From assembly GCA_900544095.1 (NCBI GenBank), contig UQTV01000001.1:744001-808000 (forward strand): a DNA stretch of 64,000 bases. Reading direction: 5' to 3'. The notes under the pieces were generated by a model that was given only the letters and a program-made list of their open reading frames with translations, was not told the origin of the DNA and ran no database searches. Of this stretch, positions 54,890-63,662 are shown one piece after another. Positions within the stretch are counted from its first letter, which is position 1; every line of letters starts with the position of its first letter. This stretch comes from an uncultured Collinsella sp. GTDB taxonomy: Bacteria > Actinomycetota > Coriobacteriia > Coriobacteriales > Coriobacteriaceae. A program made the position numbers and the translations under genes.

Positions 54890-54929
54890 GCTGTTTGAAG
54901 TTGTTTTGTTTCTATACATCCCAGCTGGT

Positions 54930-54968
54930 TGTTAACGTGCTCATTGTCAAATGTTCATGTGCTCATTT
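54930..54968 (+). promoter_or_regulatory. Tandem LacI operators of module II
   Basis: TGTTAACGTGCTCATTG (54930-54946) and TGTTCATGTGCTCATTT (54952-54968), direct, 22 bp apart, ~120-155 bp before the GH1 start. Confidence 0.7.
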
Positions 54969-55086
54969 TGGTTCTAATCATTTTAAGATAGTGTTTATCG
55001 GGCTTTTTCACCGCTGAACGCTAACCAGGGAGCCTCCTGAGCGCAAACGCACAATATCGAACAGCGAGACGAGAGGGTGTATGCAT

Positions 55087-56529
55087 ATGTCTTTGCTAAA
55101 CCGCGTACAGCAGCTGCCGAAGGGCTTTGTTTGGGGCGCCGCAACCGCCGCGTACCAAACGGAAGGTTCCACGAAGGTGGCAGGCAAGGGTAAGACCATG
55201 TGGGACGATTACCTTGTCGCCCAGGGTCGCTTTTTGCCCGACCCGGCCAGTGATTTCTACAACCGCTACGAGGAGGATATCCGCCTTTCTGCCGAGCATG
55301 GACTCAACGCCATTCGTGTGTCCATCGCCTGGACCCGCATCTTCCCCAACGGCGACGATGCCGAACCCCTCGCCGAGGGCGTTAAGCACTACCACGAGCT
55401 GTTCGCCTGCTGCAAAAAGTATGGCGTCGAGCCCTATGTGTCCCTGCATCACTTTGACTCCCCCGCCGCCCTGTTCAACCAGGGCGACTGGCTCAACCGC
55501 AAGACCGTCGACGCCTATGTGCGCTATGCCGAGTTCTGCTTCCGCGAGTTCCGCGAGGTCAAGAATTGGTTCACCATCAACGAGCTCATCAGCCTCTCGC
55601 ACTCCCAATACATCCAAGGCAACTTCCCGCCCAACCATCACTTTGATGTGACGAGCGGCATCCAGAGCCAGCACAACGAGCTCGTTGCCCACGCCCGCGC
55701 CGTCAACCTGTATAAGGATCTTGACGAGACCGAGCACCTGGGCGGACGCATTGGCATGGTCAACGTCCTGACGCCGGCATATCCTGCCACCGACTCGCCC
55801 GCCGACCAGCACGCCGCCGACCTGTACAACGCCTTCTACACCGACTTCATCATGGACGGCGCCTTCCTGGGTCACTACTCCGCGCGCACCCTCTCACTCA
55901 TCAACGAGATTCTGCGTGCCAACAACGCCACACTTACGGTTGAGGACAGCGACATGGAGGAGCTCGCCAAGGCGGCGCCCCGCAACGATATGTTCGGCCT
56001 CAACTACTATCAGTCGGCGTTTATCGCCGCCTACGATGGCGAGTCAACCAACAGCTTTAACGGCACCGGAGACAAGGGCACCTCGTGCTTTAAGTTTAAG
56101 GGCGTCGGGCAGCAGGTCGATATGCCGGGTATCCCCACCACCGACTGGGATTGGCTCATCTACCCGCAAGGCCTCTACGACACGCTCAAGCACATCAGCG
56201 CCACCTATCCCAACCTCCCCGTCATCTATATCACCGAAAACGGCCTGGGCCACAAGGACCCCGAGCCCGACGCAAACGGCATCGTCGCCGATCCCGAGCG
56301 CATCGACTTTGTCGACCAGCACATGGAGAAGGTGCTCCAGGCGCGAGCCGAGGGCGTCGACGTCCAGGGCTACTTTATCTGGAGCCTGCAGGACCAGTTC
56401 TCGTGGGCCAATGGCTATAACAAGCGCTACGGCCTGTTCTACATCGACTTCGACACGCAAAAACGCTACATCAAGCAGTCGGCACTCTGGTACAAGGAGC
56501 TCGCCGACACTATGGCGGACGCGCAGTAG
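55087..56529 (+). CDS. 6-phospho-beta-galactosidase (GH1), module II
   Basis: 480-aa GH1 enzyme, about half identical by eye to the module I and III enzymes. Acid/base Glu166 (WFTINELI), nucleophile Glu384 (YITENGLGHKD), phosphate loop SWANGYNKRYG with the galactoside-type Trp. The active-site neighbourhood differs more from LacG (TWFTINELISLSHSQ), so preference for another galactoside is possible. ATG 55087 sits ~9 nt after GAGAGGG; ATG 55081 is too close. Here the GH1 gene precedes the permease gene, opposite to modules I and III. Confidence 0.88.
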   Translation: MSLLNRVQQLPKGFVWGAATAAYQTEGSTKVAGKGKTMWDDYLVAQGRFLPDPASDFYNRYEEDIRLSAEHGLNAIRVSIAWTRIFPNGDDAEPLAEGVKHYHELFACCKKYGVEPYVSLHHFDSPAALFNQGDWLNRKTVDAYVRYAEFCFREFREVKNWFTINELISLSHSQYIQGNFPPNHHFDVTSGIQSQHNELVAHARAVNLYKDLDETEHLGGRIGMVNVLTPAYPATDSPADQHAADLYNAFYTDFIMDGAFLGHYSARTLSLINEILRANNATLTVEDSDMEELAKAAPRNDMFGLNYYQSAFIAAYDGESTNSFNGTGDKGTSCFKFKGVGQQVDMPGIPTTDWDWLIYPQGLYDTLKHISATYPNLPVIYITENGLGHKDPEPDANGIVADPERIDFVDQHMEKVLQARAEGVDVQGYFIWSLQDQFSWANGYNKRYGLFYIDFDTQKRYIKQSALWYKELADTMADAQ

Positions 56530-56555
56530 CGCATCGCCTCGCTTTCCCCCGAGAA

Positions 56556-56592
56556 GGGAGCGGCCCTATGCGATACAAACCCAGCCGCTCCC
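56556..56592 (+). terminator. Intercistronic hairpin in module II
   Basis: GGGAGCGGC and GCCGCTCCC arms between the GH1 and EIICB genes; no T-run. Confidence 0.5.
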
Positions 56593-56705
56593 CTCTCTCC
56601 CCCTGGGACCGGCCCCGCCTGCACCCGGGCTTTTAGCAAGCGGGAGACCATATAGGTTTTCAACGTCCATGCCATTAAGATTTCATGCAAAGAGGAGCGT
56701 GAACT

Positions 56706-58466
56706 ATGGAATCGATCGTTAAGTTCTTGGAGAAAGGTCAGCCGTACTTCGACAAGGTCTCTAAGAACATCTACCTTCAGGCCATTAAAGACGGCTTTTT
56801 GGCAGCAATGCCCATTATCCTGTCTTCTTCTGTCTTCCTGCTTATTTCGACCCTGCCGGGCGTTGTCGCCACGGTCGGCGGCTTTACGCTGCCCGACTGG
56901 TGGAACGTCGACGTCGTGAACTTCTGCAACAAGGTTTACAACTTCACGATGGGCGTCGTGGGCATCATGGTCGCCGGCACCACCGCAAGCGCGCTGACCG
57001 GCTCCAAGAACCGCCGCATGCCTGCCGGCAAGGCCATCAACGCCACGAGCACCATGGTCGCCGCCATGTGCGCTATGCTCATCTTGGCCGTTACCCAGAC
57101 GAGTGCCAAGATCGACGGCGCCGATGTCTCGGTGTTCTTTACCGACAACATGGGCACCAAGGGCCTGCTGAGCTCCTTTGTCGCCGCATTTGCCACGGTC
57201 AACATCTATGCCTTCTGCATTAAGCGAGACATCACCATCAAGCTGCCCAAAGAAGTCCCCGGCGCCATCGCCCAGAACTTCCGCGACATCTTCGCCTTCA
57301 GCTTCTCCATCCTGTTTGTCGCCGTCATCGACGTTATCTGCCGCACCTGCTTGGCCGTCCCGTTTGCCAACGTCATCTCCACGCTGGTGAGCCCGCTGTT
57401 CGCCGCTGCCGATTCCTACGCCGGCCTCGCCCTCATCTGGTTCATGATCCCGCTGTTCTGGTTCATGGGCATCCACGGCCCCTCGGTCGTTAAGCCTGCC
57501 CTCAACGCCGCGCTGTTTGGCAACATCACCACCAACCTCGCCACGCTGCAGGCCGGCGGTCACCCCGCCCTCGCCCTGACCGAAAACTTCGGTAACTACA
57601 TCGGCGAACTCGGCGGCACCGGCGCCACGTTCATTGTCCCGATCATCTTCCTGCTCTTTATGCGCTCCAAGCAGCTCAAGGCCGTCGGCAAAGCCTCTGT
57701 CGTGCCCGTGATGTTCGCCGTCAACGAGCCGCTGCTGTTCGCCGCGCCCATCATCCTCAACCCGTACTTCCTGATCCCGTTCCTGTTTGCCCCCGTGGCC
57801 AACGTCCTCATTGGTAAGTTCTTCATCGACTTTTTGGGCATGAACGGCTTTATCTATGCCATGCCGTGGGCACTCCCCGGACCGATCGGCACCTTCATCG
57901 ACACCAACTTCCAGCCGATCTCTCTGGTCCTGGTTGTCGTCCTGCTGGTCGTTGACTTCTTGATCTACTACCCGTTCTGCAAGGCCTACGACAACGTCCT
58001 GTGCAAGCAGGAGGCCGAGACCCTGGCCGAAGAAGAGGCCGAGGAGACCAAGGCCGTCAAGACCGCTGCCGCCCCCGCCGTTGAGGCTCCTGTTGTCGAG
58101 ACCGCTTCTGCCACTGAGGCCTCCGCAGCTCCGTCCGCCCTTAAGGGCAAGGATCTGAGGGTTCTGGTTCTGTGCGCTGGCGCCGGCACCTCTGCACTGC
58201 TCGCCAACGCGCTTAAGGAAGGCGCCGACGAGCTGGGCATCGACATTACCGCCAACGCCGGTGCCTACGGCAGCCACTACGCCATCATGGACCAGTACAA
58301 CGTCATCGTCCTGGCTCCGCAGGTTCGCACCTATTACAACGAGATGAAGGCCGACACCGACCGCCTGGGCATCACGCTGCTGTCGCCCAAGGGCAAACAG
58401 TACATCGACCTCACTAAGGATCCCAAGGGTGCCGTCGCCTGGATCGAGGAAAACCTCGAGGCATAA
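56706..58466 (+). CDS. PTS lactose-type EIICB permease, module II
   Basis: 586 aa. EIIC domain (~20-430) with FDKVSKNIYLQAIKDGFLAA, MGIHGPSVVKPALNAALFGN and AVNEPLLFAAPIILNPYFLI; Ala/Glu/Thr-rich linker; EIIB with P-loop VLVLCAGAGTSALL, phosphorylated Cys490. GAGGAG precedes ATG 56706. The EIIB loop (AGAGTS) matches module III and differs from module I (QGGGTS), so modules II and III are closer to each other. Confidence 0.93.
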   Translation: MESIVKFLEKGQPYFDKVSKNIYLQAIKDGFLAAMPIILSSSVFLLISTLPGVVATVGGFTLPDWWNVDVVNFCNKVYNFTMGVVGIMVAGTTASALTGSKNRRMPAGKAINATSTMVAAMCAMLILAVTQTSAKIDGADVSVFFTDNMGTKGLLSSFVAAFATVNIYAFCIKRDITIKLPKEVPGAIAQNFRDIFAFSFSILFVAVIDVICRTCLAVPFANVISTLVSPLFAAADSYAGLALIWFMIPLFWFMGIHGPSVVKPALNAALFGNITTNLATLQAGGHPALALTENFGNYIGELGGTGATFIVPIIFLLFMRSKQLKAVGKASVVPVMFAVNEPLLFAAPIILNPYFLIPFLFAPVANVLIGKFFIDFLGMNGFIYAMPWALPGPIGTFIDTNFQPISLVLVVVLLVVDFLIYYPFCKAYDNVLCKQEAETLAEEEAEETKAVKTAAAPAVEAPVVETASATEASAAPSALKGKDLRVLVLCAGAGTSALLANALKEGADELGIDITANAGAYGSHYAIMDQYNVIVLAPQVRTYYNEMKADTDRLGITLLSPKGKQYIDLTKDPKGAVAWIEENLEA

Positions 58467-58498
58467 GACGCTGACACCACCTGCCGCTTGCAGACAAT

Positions 58499-58538
58499 AA
58501 ATGGCCCGTGCATCGATGTGTGATGCGCGGGCCATTTT
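58499..58538. terminator. Terminator after module II
   Basis: AAATGGCCCGTGCATC and GATGCGCGGGCCATTT arms, then TTG; 33 bp past the EIICB stop. Confidence 0.85.
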
Positions 58539-58561
58539 GTTTAGACCGCACCCGTCCTCCT

Positions 58562-58705
58562 GTTCATCTCAATCTGTAACATCTAGCCGAGTTTTTCGGT
58601 CCTAGCTGTTACAGATCGAGATGAACGCACAGGCCAAGCCGAAAATCTCAATCTGTAACATGTAGACCACTTTTGACCGTCTAGTTGTTACAGATCGAGA
58701 CAAAC
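58562..58705. repeat. TCTCAATCTGTAACA hairpin array, locus 2 (two units)
   Basis: Unit 1 58562-58626 (GTTCATCTCAATCTGTAACA ... TGTTACAGATCGAGATGAAC) with middle TCTAGCCGAGTTTTTCGGTC nearly identical to locus 1; the changed bases in the arms are compensatory (TCATCTC pairs with GAGATGA). Unit 2 about 58642-58705. Between the module II terminator and the convergent LacI gene. Confidence 0.85.
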
Positions 58706-58723
58706 GGAATAGGCCGAGCACGT

Positions 58724-59734
58724 CTACGCCCGCAAGTCCTTTACGCTGGAACGCTCGACCAACACGCCCGAGACGAGCGTACGGCTTCTGGAGCTCGGAG
58801 CTTCCAGACCCGCGACGACCTCGTTGAGCGCACGGACGCCCAGCTCGCGGTGGCGAAACTTCACCGACGTCAGAATCGAGTTGGGAATCGTCTTATAGAG
58901 CTCATCGTCGAAGCCGATCACGGACACATCATTGGGCACACTGAGCCCTTTGTCACGTAGAGCCATCATCACGCCGTTTGCCATGCAGTCGTTAGCAGCG
59001 AGGACCGCCGTGCAATCGGGCTTATCGGCAAGCACAAGGCCCGCGGCATAGCCACTATCCGCATTCCAATCGCCTTGCAGAGGCTCGGGCGGCTCAATGC
59101 CACGCGCCTCGAGTGCCGCACGCCAACCTTTCATACGGCACTGGCTCGACAACGACTCTTTCTTACCAGAGACGAAGTACACGTTTTTATGCCCGTGGTT
59201 CAAGAAGTACTCGCACGCCATGCGCGCGCCGCCCTCTTGGTCGTCACTGACGGTGGAGCAGGTAGGATGTTCCATCGGTGTGATAATCACCGTCTTGAGG
59301 TCTTTCGGTGCCTCAAAAGTATCAAAGTCATCGACCATCTGGCGCAGGTTGAAGATCATGCCATCAACAGGCAGCTGCGACATCCTGCGCGCCGCTTCGG
59401 CAAGGGTCATCTTCTCCCCCGCGCGCTTCTTAATCATCGTGAGCGCAAAGCCGCGTTCTTCGGCGGCATCGGCGATACCGTCAATCATGTCCACGGCGCC
59501 GCCCGACAAGTGGAACATCACCACGCCGATGCACCCGTAACGGCCCAACTTGAGTGAACGCGCGGCAAAGTTGGCTCGAAACCCGAGCGCCTCCATTGCC
59601 GAATGGACCTTATCGCGTGTCGACTCTCGCACGCTATCGGGCTCGTTGATCACGCGCGACACCGTCTTGAGAGAAACGCCCGCGGCAACTGCCACATCAT
59701 TCATTGAGACATTTTTCTTGTCCATCGTTGCCAC
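58724..59734 (-). CDS. LacI family regulator of galactoside module III
   Basis: 336 aa: helix-turn-helix VSMNDVAVAAGVSLKTVSRV, hinge RANFAARSLKLGRYGCIGVV, sensor domain. GTG 59734 is exactly 5 nt after GGAG and is preferred over ATG 59725 (14 nt); the frame extends to 59803. Its recognition helix (SLKT) differs from the other three galactoside regulators, and so does its operator (perfect palindrome at 59881-59912). Divergent from the EIICB gene at 60011. Confidence 0.9.
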   Translation of the reverse strand: MATMDKKNVSMNDVAVAAGVSLKTVSRVINEPDSVRESTRDKVHSAMEALGFRANFAARSLKLGRYGCIGVVMFHLSGGAVDMIDGIADAAEERGFALTMIKKRAGEKMTLAEAARRMSQLPVDGMIFNLRQMVDDFDTFEAPKDLKTVIITPMEHPTCSTVSDDQEGGARMACEYFLNHGHKNVYFVSGKKESLSSQCRMKGWRAALEARGIEPPEPLQGDWNADSGYAAGLVLADKPDCTAVLAANDCMANGVMMALRDKGLSVPNDVSVIGFDDELYKTIPNSILTSVKFRHRELGVRALNEVVAGLEAPSSRSRTLVSGVLVERSSVKDLRA

Positions 59735-59807
59735 TACTTCTCCAGTCGGTTTTACATCGCTTGTTTTTTGCGTTCTAGCATACACTACCTGCCCGACTGA
59801 CAAATCA

Positions 59808-59837
59808 GCCGTTTATCGGACAATATCGACCGTTCAC
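59808..59837 (+). promoter_or_regulatory. LytTR-like direct repeat upstream of module III
   Basis: GCCGTTTAT (59808-59816) and ACCGTTCAC (59829-59837), 21-bp period, forward relative to the EIICB gene. Confidence 0.6.
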
Positions 59838-59871
59838 CCGTAAATCCTTGTTGCTCTTCCAAAAATGTCTT

Positions 59872-59912
59872 ACGTTGTCATTAACGAAATGACAACGTTG
59901 TCATTTCGTTAA
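59872..59912. promoter_or_regulatory. Overlapping palindromic LacI operators of module III
   Basis: 59881-59912 is a perfect 32-bp palindrome (left half TTAACGAAATGACAAC). It overlaps a second inverted repeat made of ACGTTGTCATT (59872-59882) and AATGACAACGT (59888-59898), giving three alternating half-sites. About 100 bp before the EIICB start. Confidence 0.8.
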
Positions 59913-60010
59913 TGCCTTCCTTAAGCAGGAAGGTTTCCGGGCAGTCCTGACCATCCATCGACGACCAGTTCCATCCACATGCGTCGCGCATTAAGTAGCA
60001 AAGGAGCTCT

Positions 60011-61789
60011 ATGGACGCCATCGTAAAGATGCTCGAAAAGCATCAACCGTTCTTTGAGAAGATCTCGAGGAACGTCTACCTCCAGGCCATTAAGGACGGA
60101 TTCCTTGGGTGCATGCCCATCGTCCTCACCTCTTCGATCTTCCTGCTGATCGCCACCCTTCCCGGCGTAGTCGGCATCACGCTGCCCCAGCCGCTTATCG
60201 ACTGGTGCAACAAGCTGTACAACTTCACCATGGGCGTTATGGGCATCATGGTTGCTGGCACCACTGCCAAGAACTTCACGGCTTCCATGAACCGTCGCAT
60301 GCCCGCCGGCAAAGTGCTCAACGACGGTTCCACCATGGTGGCCGCCCAGTGCAGCATGCTGCTGCTCGCCGTTACGCAGTTCACCACCAAGTTCAACGGC
60401 TCCGAACTTTCGGTCTTCGACTGCACCAGCATGGGCACACGCGGTCTGTTCTCGGCCTATATCGCCGCGTTCATCACCGTGTGGGTCTACAAATTCTGCG
60501 TCTCGCGCGATCTGACCATTAAGCTGCCCAAGGAAGTCCCGGGCGCCATCGCTCAGAACTTCCGCGACATCATCCCCTTTGGCGGCGCCGTCATCATCTG
60601 CGGCATCATCGATGTCGTCGTGCGCAACCTCATAGGCGTTCCGTTCTCCGAGCTGCTTATCAAACTGCTCTCCCCGCTCTTTACCGCTGCAGAAACCTAT
60701 CCCGGCCTTATCCTTATCCAGGCGGCCACCGCGTTCTTCTGGTTCATCGGCGTCCACGGTCCTTCGATCGTGCAGCCTGGCATCGACCCCATCCGTCTTG
60801 CCAACCAGGCCGAGAACCTGCAGGTTCTGCTGGCAGGCGGCCACCCCGCCCACTCCCTCACCTTTAACATGTCGCTCGTGGGTGAGTTCGGCGGCACCGG
60901 CGCCACGTTCATCGTGCCGCTCCTGCTGATTCTCTTTATGAAGTCCAAGCAGCTCAAAGCCGTCGGTAAGGCCTCGATCGTTCCTGTTGCCTTCGCCGTC
61001 AACGAACCGCTGCTCTTTGGCGCGCCGATGATCCTTAACCCCTACATGCTCATCCCCTTTGTTGCCGCCGGCTGCGTCAACGTGAGTGTTGCCAAGTTCT
61101 TTATCGATAACGTGGGCATGAACGGCTTCTCCTTCGTGGTGCCTTGGGCCACTCCCGCCCCCATCGGTATCTTCATCACCACGAACTTCCAGCTTATCGC
61201 CCTGGTGTTTGTCGCGATCATCATCTTGCTGGACGCCATCATCTACCTGCCGTTCTTGAAGGCATACGATAAGCTGCTCTGCGACCAGGAGGCCGAGCGT
61301 GCCGCCGAGCTGGGTCTCGAGTCCGATGGTGCTGCCACCATCGCCGCCAGCACCTCTGCGCCCGCTGTCGAGCAGACCGCCGCTTCCGTCGAGCCGACCG
61401 CCGCTGCCGCCGACAGCAAGCCTGTCGCCGATCAGCCCGAGACCGCTGCCGATGCATCCGCCAAGAAGGATGTCGATGGTCTGAAGGTCCTCGTCCTGTG
61501 CGCCGGCGCCGGCACCTCTGCCATGCTCGCCAACGCCATCAAGGAAGGTGCTGCGCAGACCGGAGAGAACATCGCTTCCTCCGCAGGCGCCTATGGCCAG
61601 CACACTGCCATCATGGATCAGTACGACGTCATCGTGCTCGCCCCGCAGGTTCGTAGCTACTACAACGACATGAAGGCCGACACCGATCGTCTGGGCATTA
61701 AGCTGCTCGCCCCGCGCGGCAAGGAATATATCGACCTTACCCGCGACCCCGCTGGCGCCATCAAGTGGCTCCGCGAGAACCTCGACTAG
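60011..61789 (+). CDS. PTS lactose-type EIICB permease, module III
   Basis: 592 aa, same architecture as the module I and II permeases: EIIC (~20-430; FEKISRNVYLQAIKDGFLGC, IGVHGPSIVQPGIDPIRLAN, AVNEPLLFGAPMILNPYMLI), a long Ala/Ser/Pro-rich linker (~445-485) and EIIB with VLVLCAGAGTSAML, phosphorylated Cys497. AAAGGAG precedes ATG 60011. Confidence 0.93.
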   Translation: MDAIVKMLEKHQPFFEKISRNVYLQAIKDGFLGCMPIVLTSSIFLLIATLPGVVGITLPQPLIDWCNKLYNFTMGVMGIMVAGTTAKNFTASMNRRMPAGKVLNDGSTMVAAQCSMLLLAVTQFTTKFNGSELSVFDCTSMGTRGLFSAYIAAFITVWVYKFCVSRDLTIKLPKEVPGAIAQNFRDIIPFGGAVIICGIIDVVVRNLIGVPFSELLIKLLSPLFTAAETYPGLILIQAATAFFWFIGVHGPSIVQPGIDPIRLANQAENLQVLLAGGHPAHSLTFNMSLVGEFGGTGATFIVPLLLILFMKSKQLKAVGKASIVPVAFAVNEPLLFGAPMILNPYMLIPFVAAGCVNVSVAKFFIDNVGMNGFSFVVPWATPAPIGIFITTNFQLIALVFVAIIILLDAIIYLPFLKAYDKLLCDQEAERAAELGLESDGAATIAASTSAPAVEQTAASVEPTAAAADSKPVADQPETAADASAKKDVDGLKVLVLCAGAGTSAMLANAIKEGAAQTGENIASSAGAYGQHTAIMDQYDVIVLAPQVRSYYNDMKADTDRLGIKLLAPRGKEYIDLTRDPAGAIKWLRENLD

Positions 61790-61804
61790 TTTCCTCCCTC
61801 TGTT

Positions 61805-61831
61805 GGTGCCCGGATCCCCAGTTCGGGCACC
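61805..61831 (+). terminator. Hairpin between EIICB and GH1 genes of module III
   Basis: GGTGCCCG and CGGGCACC arms; no T-run. Same intercistronic position as at 51944. Confidence 0.5.
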
Positions 61832-61865
61832 TCTCCCTATTCGTATCCCACAGAAAGGATGACTC

Positions 61866-63287
61866 ATGACCAACCCCATGCAGTTCCCCGACAGCTTTGT
61901 GTTTGGCGGCGCCACTGCTGCTTACCAGGTTGAGGGCGAGACCCGCACACACGGCAAGGGCAAAGTGCCCTGGGACGATTTCCTGGCTGCTCAGGGTCGC
62001 TTCTCTCCCGATCCTGCAAGCGACTTCTACAACAAATATCCGGTCGATATCGACCTGTGCCAGCGTTTTGGCATCAACGGTATCCGTGTCTCCATCGCTT
62101 GGAGCCGCATCTTCCCCAACGGCACCGGCGAGATTAACCCCGAGGGCGTCGCCTTCTATCATGAGCTCTTTGCTACCTGCAACAAAGCCGGCGTTATCCC
62201 CTATGTCACGCTCGATCACTTCGATACGCCCGAGGTCTTCTACCAGGACGGCGGCGAGGGTTTCCTGACGCGCACGACAATCGACGCCTTTGTCGAGTAC
62301 GCCAAGTTCTGCTTTGCCGAGTTCACCGAGGTCAAGCACTGGTTCACGTTTAACGAGATTCCCGCAACCGCCGAGGGCAGCTTTATCGTCGGCAACTGGC
62401 CGCACGGCGAGAAGTACCGCCTGGACAAGGCCTTCCAGCTCATGCACAACATGATGGTGGCCCACGCCAAGGCCGTCGTCGCCTTCCACGAGGGCGGTTT
62501 TGAGGGCGAGATCGGCATTGTCCAGAACCTGGAGCCCAAGTATCCCCTCGACCCCAACAACGCCGCCGACTGCGAGGCAGCTCGCATGGCCGACGTCATC
62601 AACAACCGTTGGGTACTCGACGCCACCTTCCGCGGCCACTATGCAGCCGACACCATGGAGGCTGCGACCAAGCTGGCCCATATCGCCGGCGGCGAGCTCG
62701 ACGTCCGCGACGAGGACATCGTCGCGCTGACCGCTGCGCTCCCCTACAACGATTGCCTGGGCGTCAACACCTACAAGTGCCAGTTCCTGCGTGCCGCCGA
62801 GGGCGAAAACGACATCAACCACAATGGCACCGGCGACAAGGGCTCCTCGCGCTGGTTCCTCAAGGGCGTGGGCGAGTCATGCGTACGCGAAGGCGTACCC
62901 ACCACCGACTGGGATTGGATCATCTATCCCGAGGGCCTCTACGACCTGCTGCTCCGCATTAAGAACGATTACCCCAACTACAAGAAGATCTACATCACCG
63001 AGAACGGCATGGGCTATAAGGACGACTTTGAGAACGGCTTTATCGACGACGCCCCTCGCATCGACTATATGCGCCAGCATCTCGCGTGGATCCTCAAGGC
63101 AATCGACGGCGGCGTGAACGTCGACGGCTACTTTGTGTGGTCGCTGCAGGACCAGTTCTCCTGGACCAACGGCTATAACAAACGTTACGGCCTGTTCTAC
63201 ATCGACTTTGAGACCCAGAAGCGCTATCCCAAGGCCAGCGCGTACTGGTACAAGAACGTCGCGGAGACCAGCCTGCTCATGGCCTAG
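61866..63287 (+). CDS. lacG: 6-phospho-beta-galactosidase (GH1), module III
   Basis: 473-aa GH1 enzyme, close to the module I enzyme (shared FVFGGATAAYQVEGETRTHG). Acid/base Glu164 (WFTFNEIP), nucleophile Glu379 (YITENGMGYKD), phosphate loop SWTNGYNKRYG with the galactoside-type Trp. The segment after the acid/base Glu (PATAEGSFIVGNWPHGEKYR) is like lactococcal LacG, more so than in module I, so this may be the true lactose enzyme. AAGGA precedes ATG 61866. Confidence 0.92.
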   Translation: MTNPMQFPDSFVFGGATAAYQVEGETRTHGKGKVPWDDFLAAQGRFSPDPASDFYNKYPVDIDLCQRFGINGIRVSIAWSRIFPNGTGEINPEGVAFYHELFATCNKAGVIPYVTLDHFDTPEVFYQDGGEGFLTRTTIDAFVEYAKFCFAEFTEVKHWFTFNEIPATAEGSFIVGNWPHGEKYRLDKAFQLMHNMMVAHAKAVVAFHEGGFEGEIGIVQNLEPKYPLDPNNAADCEAARMADVINNRWVLDATFRGHYAADTMEAATKLAHIAGGELDVRDEDIVALTAALPYNDCLGVNTYKCQFLRAAEGENDINHNGTGDKGSSRWFLKGVGESCVREGVPTTDWDWIIYPEGLYDLLLRIKNDYPNYKKIYITENGMGYKDDFENGFIDDAPRIDYMRQHLAWILKAIDGGVNVDGYFVWSLQDQFSWTNGYNKRYGLFYIDFETQKRYPKASAYWYKNVAETSLLMA

Positions 63288-63309
63288 TTTCCGCCGCATA
63301 CTCCCTGTC

Positions 63310-63351
63310 GGCCGCATACGAATCCCAAACCGGTTCGCATGCGGCCTTTTT
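63310..63351 (+). terminator. Terminator after module III
   Basis: GGCCGCATACGAA and TTCGCATGCGGCC arms followed by TTTTTG; 22 bp past the GH1 stop. Confidence 0.9.
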
Positions 63352-63375
63352 GTTTTGGCTCGGCCCGAGCAGACC

Positions 63376-63598
63376 GTTTGTCTCGATCTGTAACATCTAG
63401 CAGGGGTTTTCGGTCCTACCTGTTACAGATCGAGACAAACGAGCGGCCCGAACTTGAAGATCTCGATCTGTAACACGTAACCGAGTATTCTGGCCCTACC
63501 TGTTACAGATCGAGACAAACGGGTAGCCCGAAGCAGAATATCTCGATCTGTAACATCTAACCCGGTTTTCTACTCCCAACTATTACAGATTGAGATAA
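63376..63598. repeat. TCTCGATCTGTAACA hairpin array, locus 3 (three units)
   Basis: Units at about 63376-63440, 63458-63520 and 63540-63598, period ~82 bp, each with TCTCGATCTGTAACA and TGTTACAGATCGAGA-type arms; the third is the most degraded (right arm TATTACAGATTGAGATAAT). The spacers between units share AGCCCGAA / GGCCCGAA. Middles contain GGGGTTTTCGGTCCTACC, GAGTATTCTGGCCCTACC and CGGTTTTCTACTCCCAAC. Confidence 0.85.
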
Positions 63599-63662
63599 TT
63601 CGACGACGCCGACGTTTTAATAAACCGTGGTACAATTGTGTCCCAACGCAAAGGAGGTACCC

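Noticed and set aside
56466..58535. 689-aa antisense frame opposite the module II EIICB gene
   Set aside because: Gly/Asp/Val-rich shadow; a similar frame opposite the module III gene (59921-61915) shows it is a codon-bias effect of this family.
53552..63598. CRISPR array interpretation of the TCTCGATCTGTAACA repeats
   Set aside because: Whole unit is palindromic, middles are related rather than unique, copy number is 2-3 and no cas genes are present.
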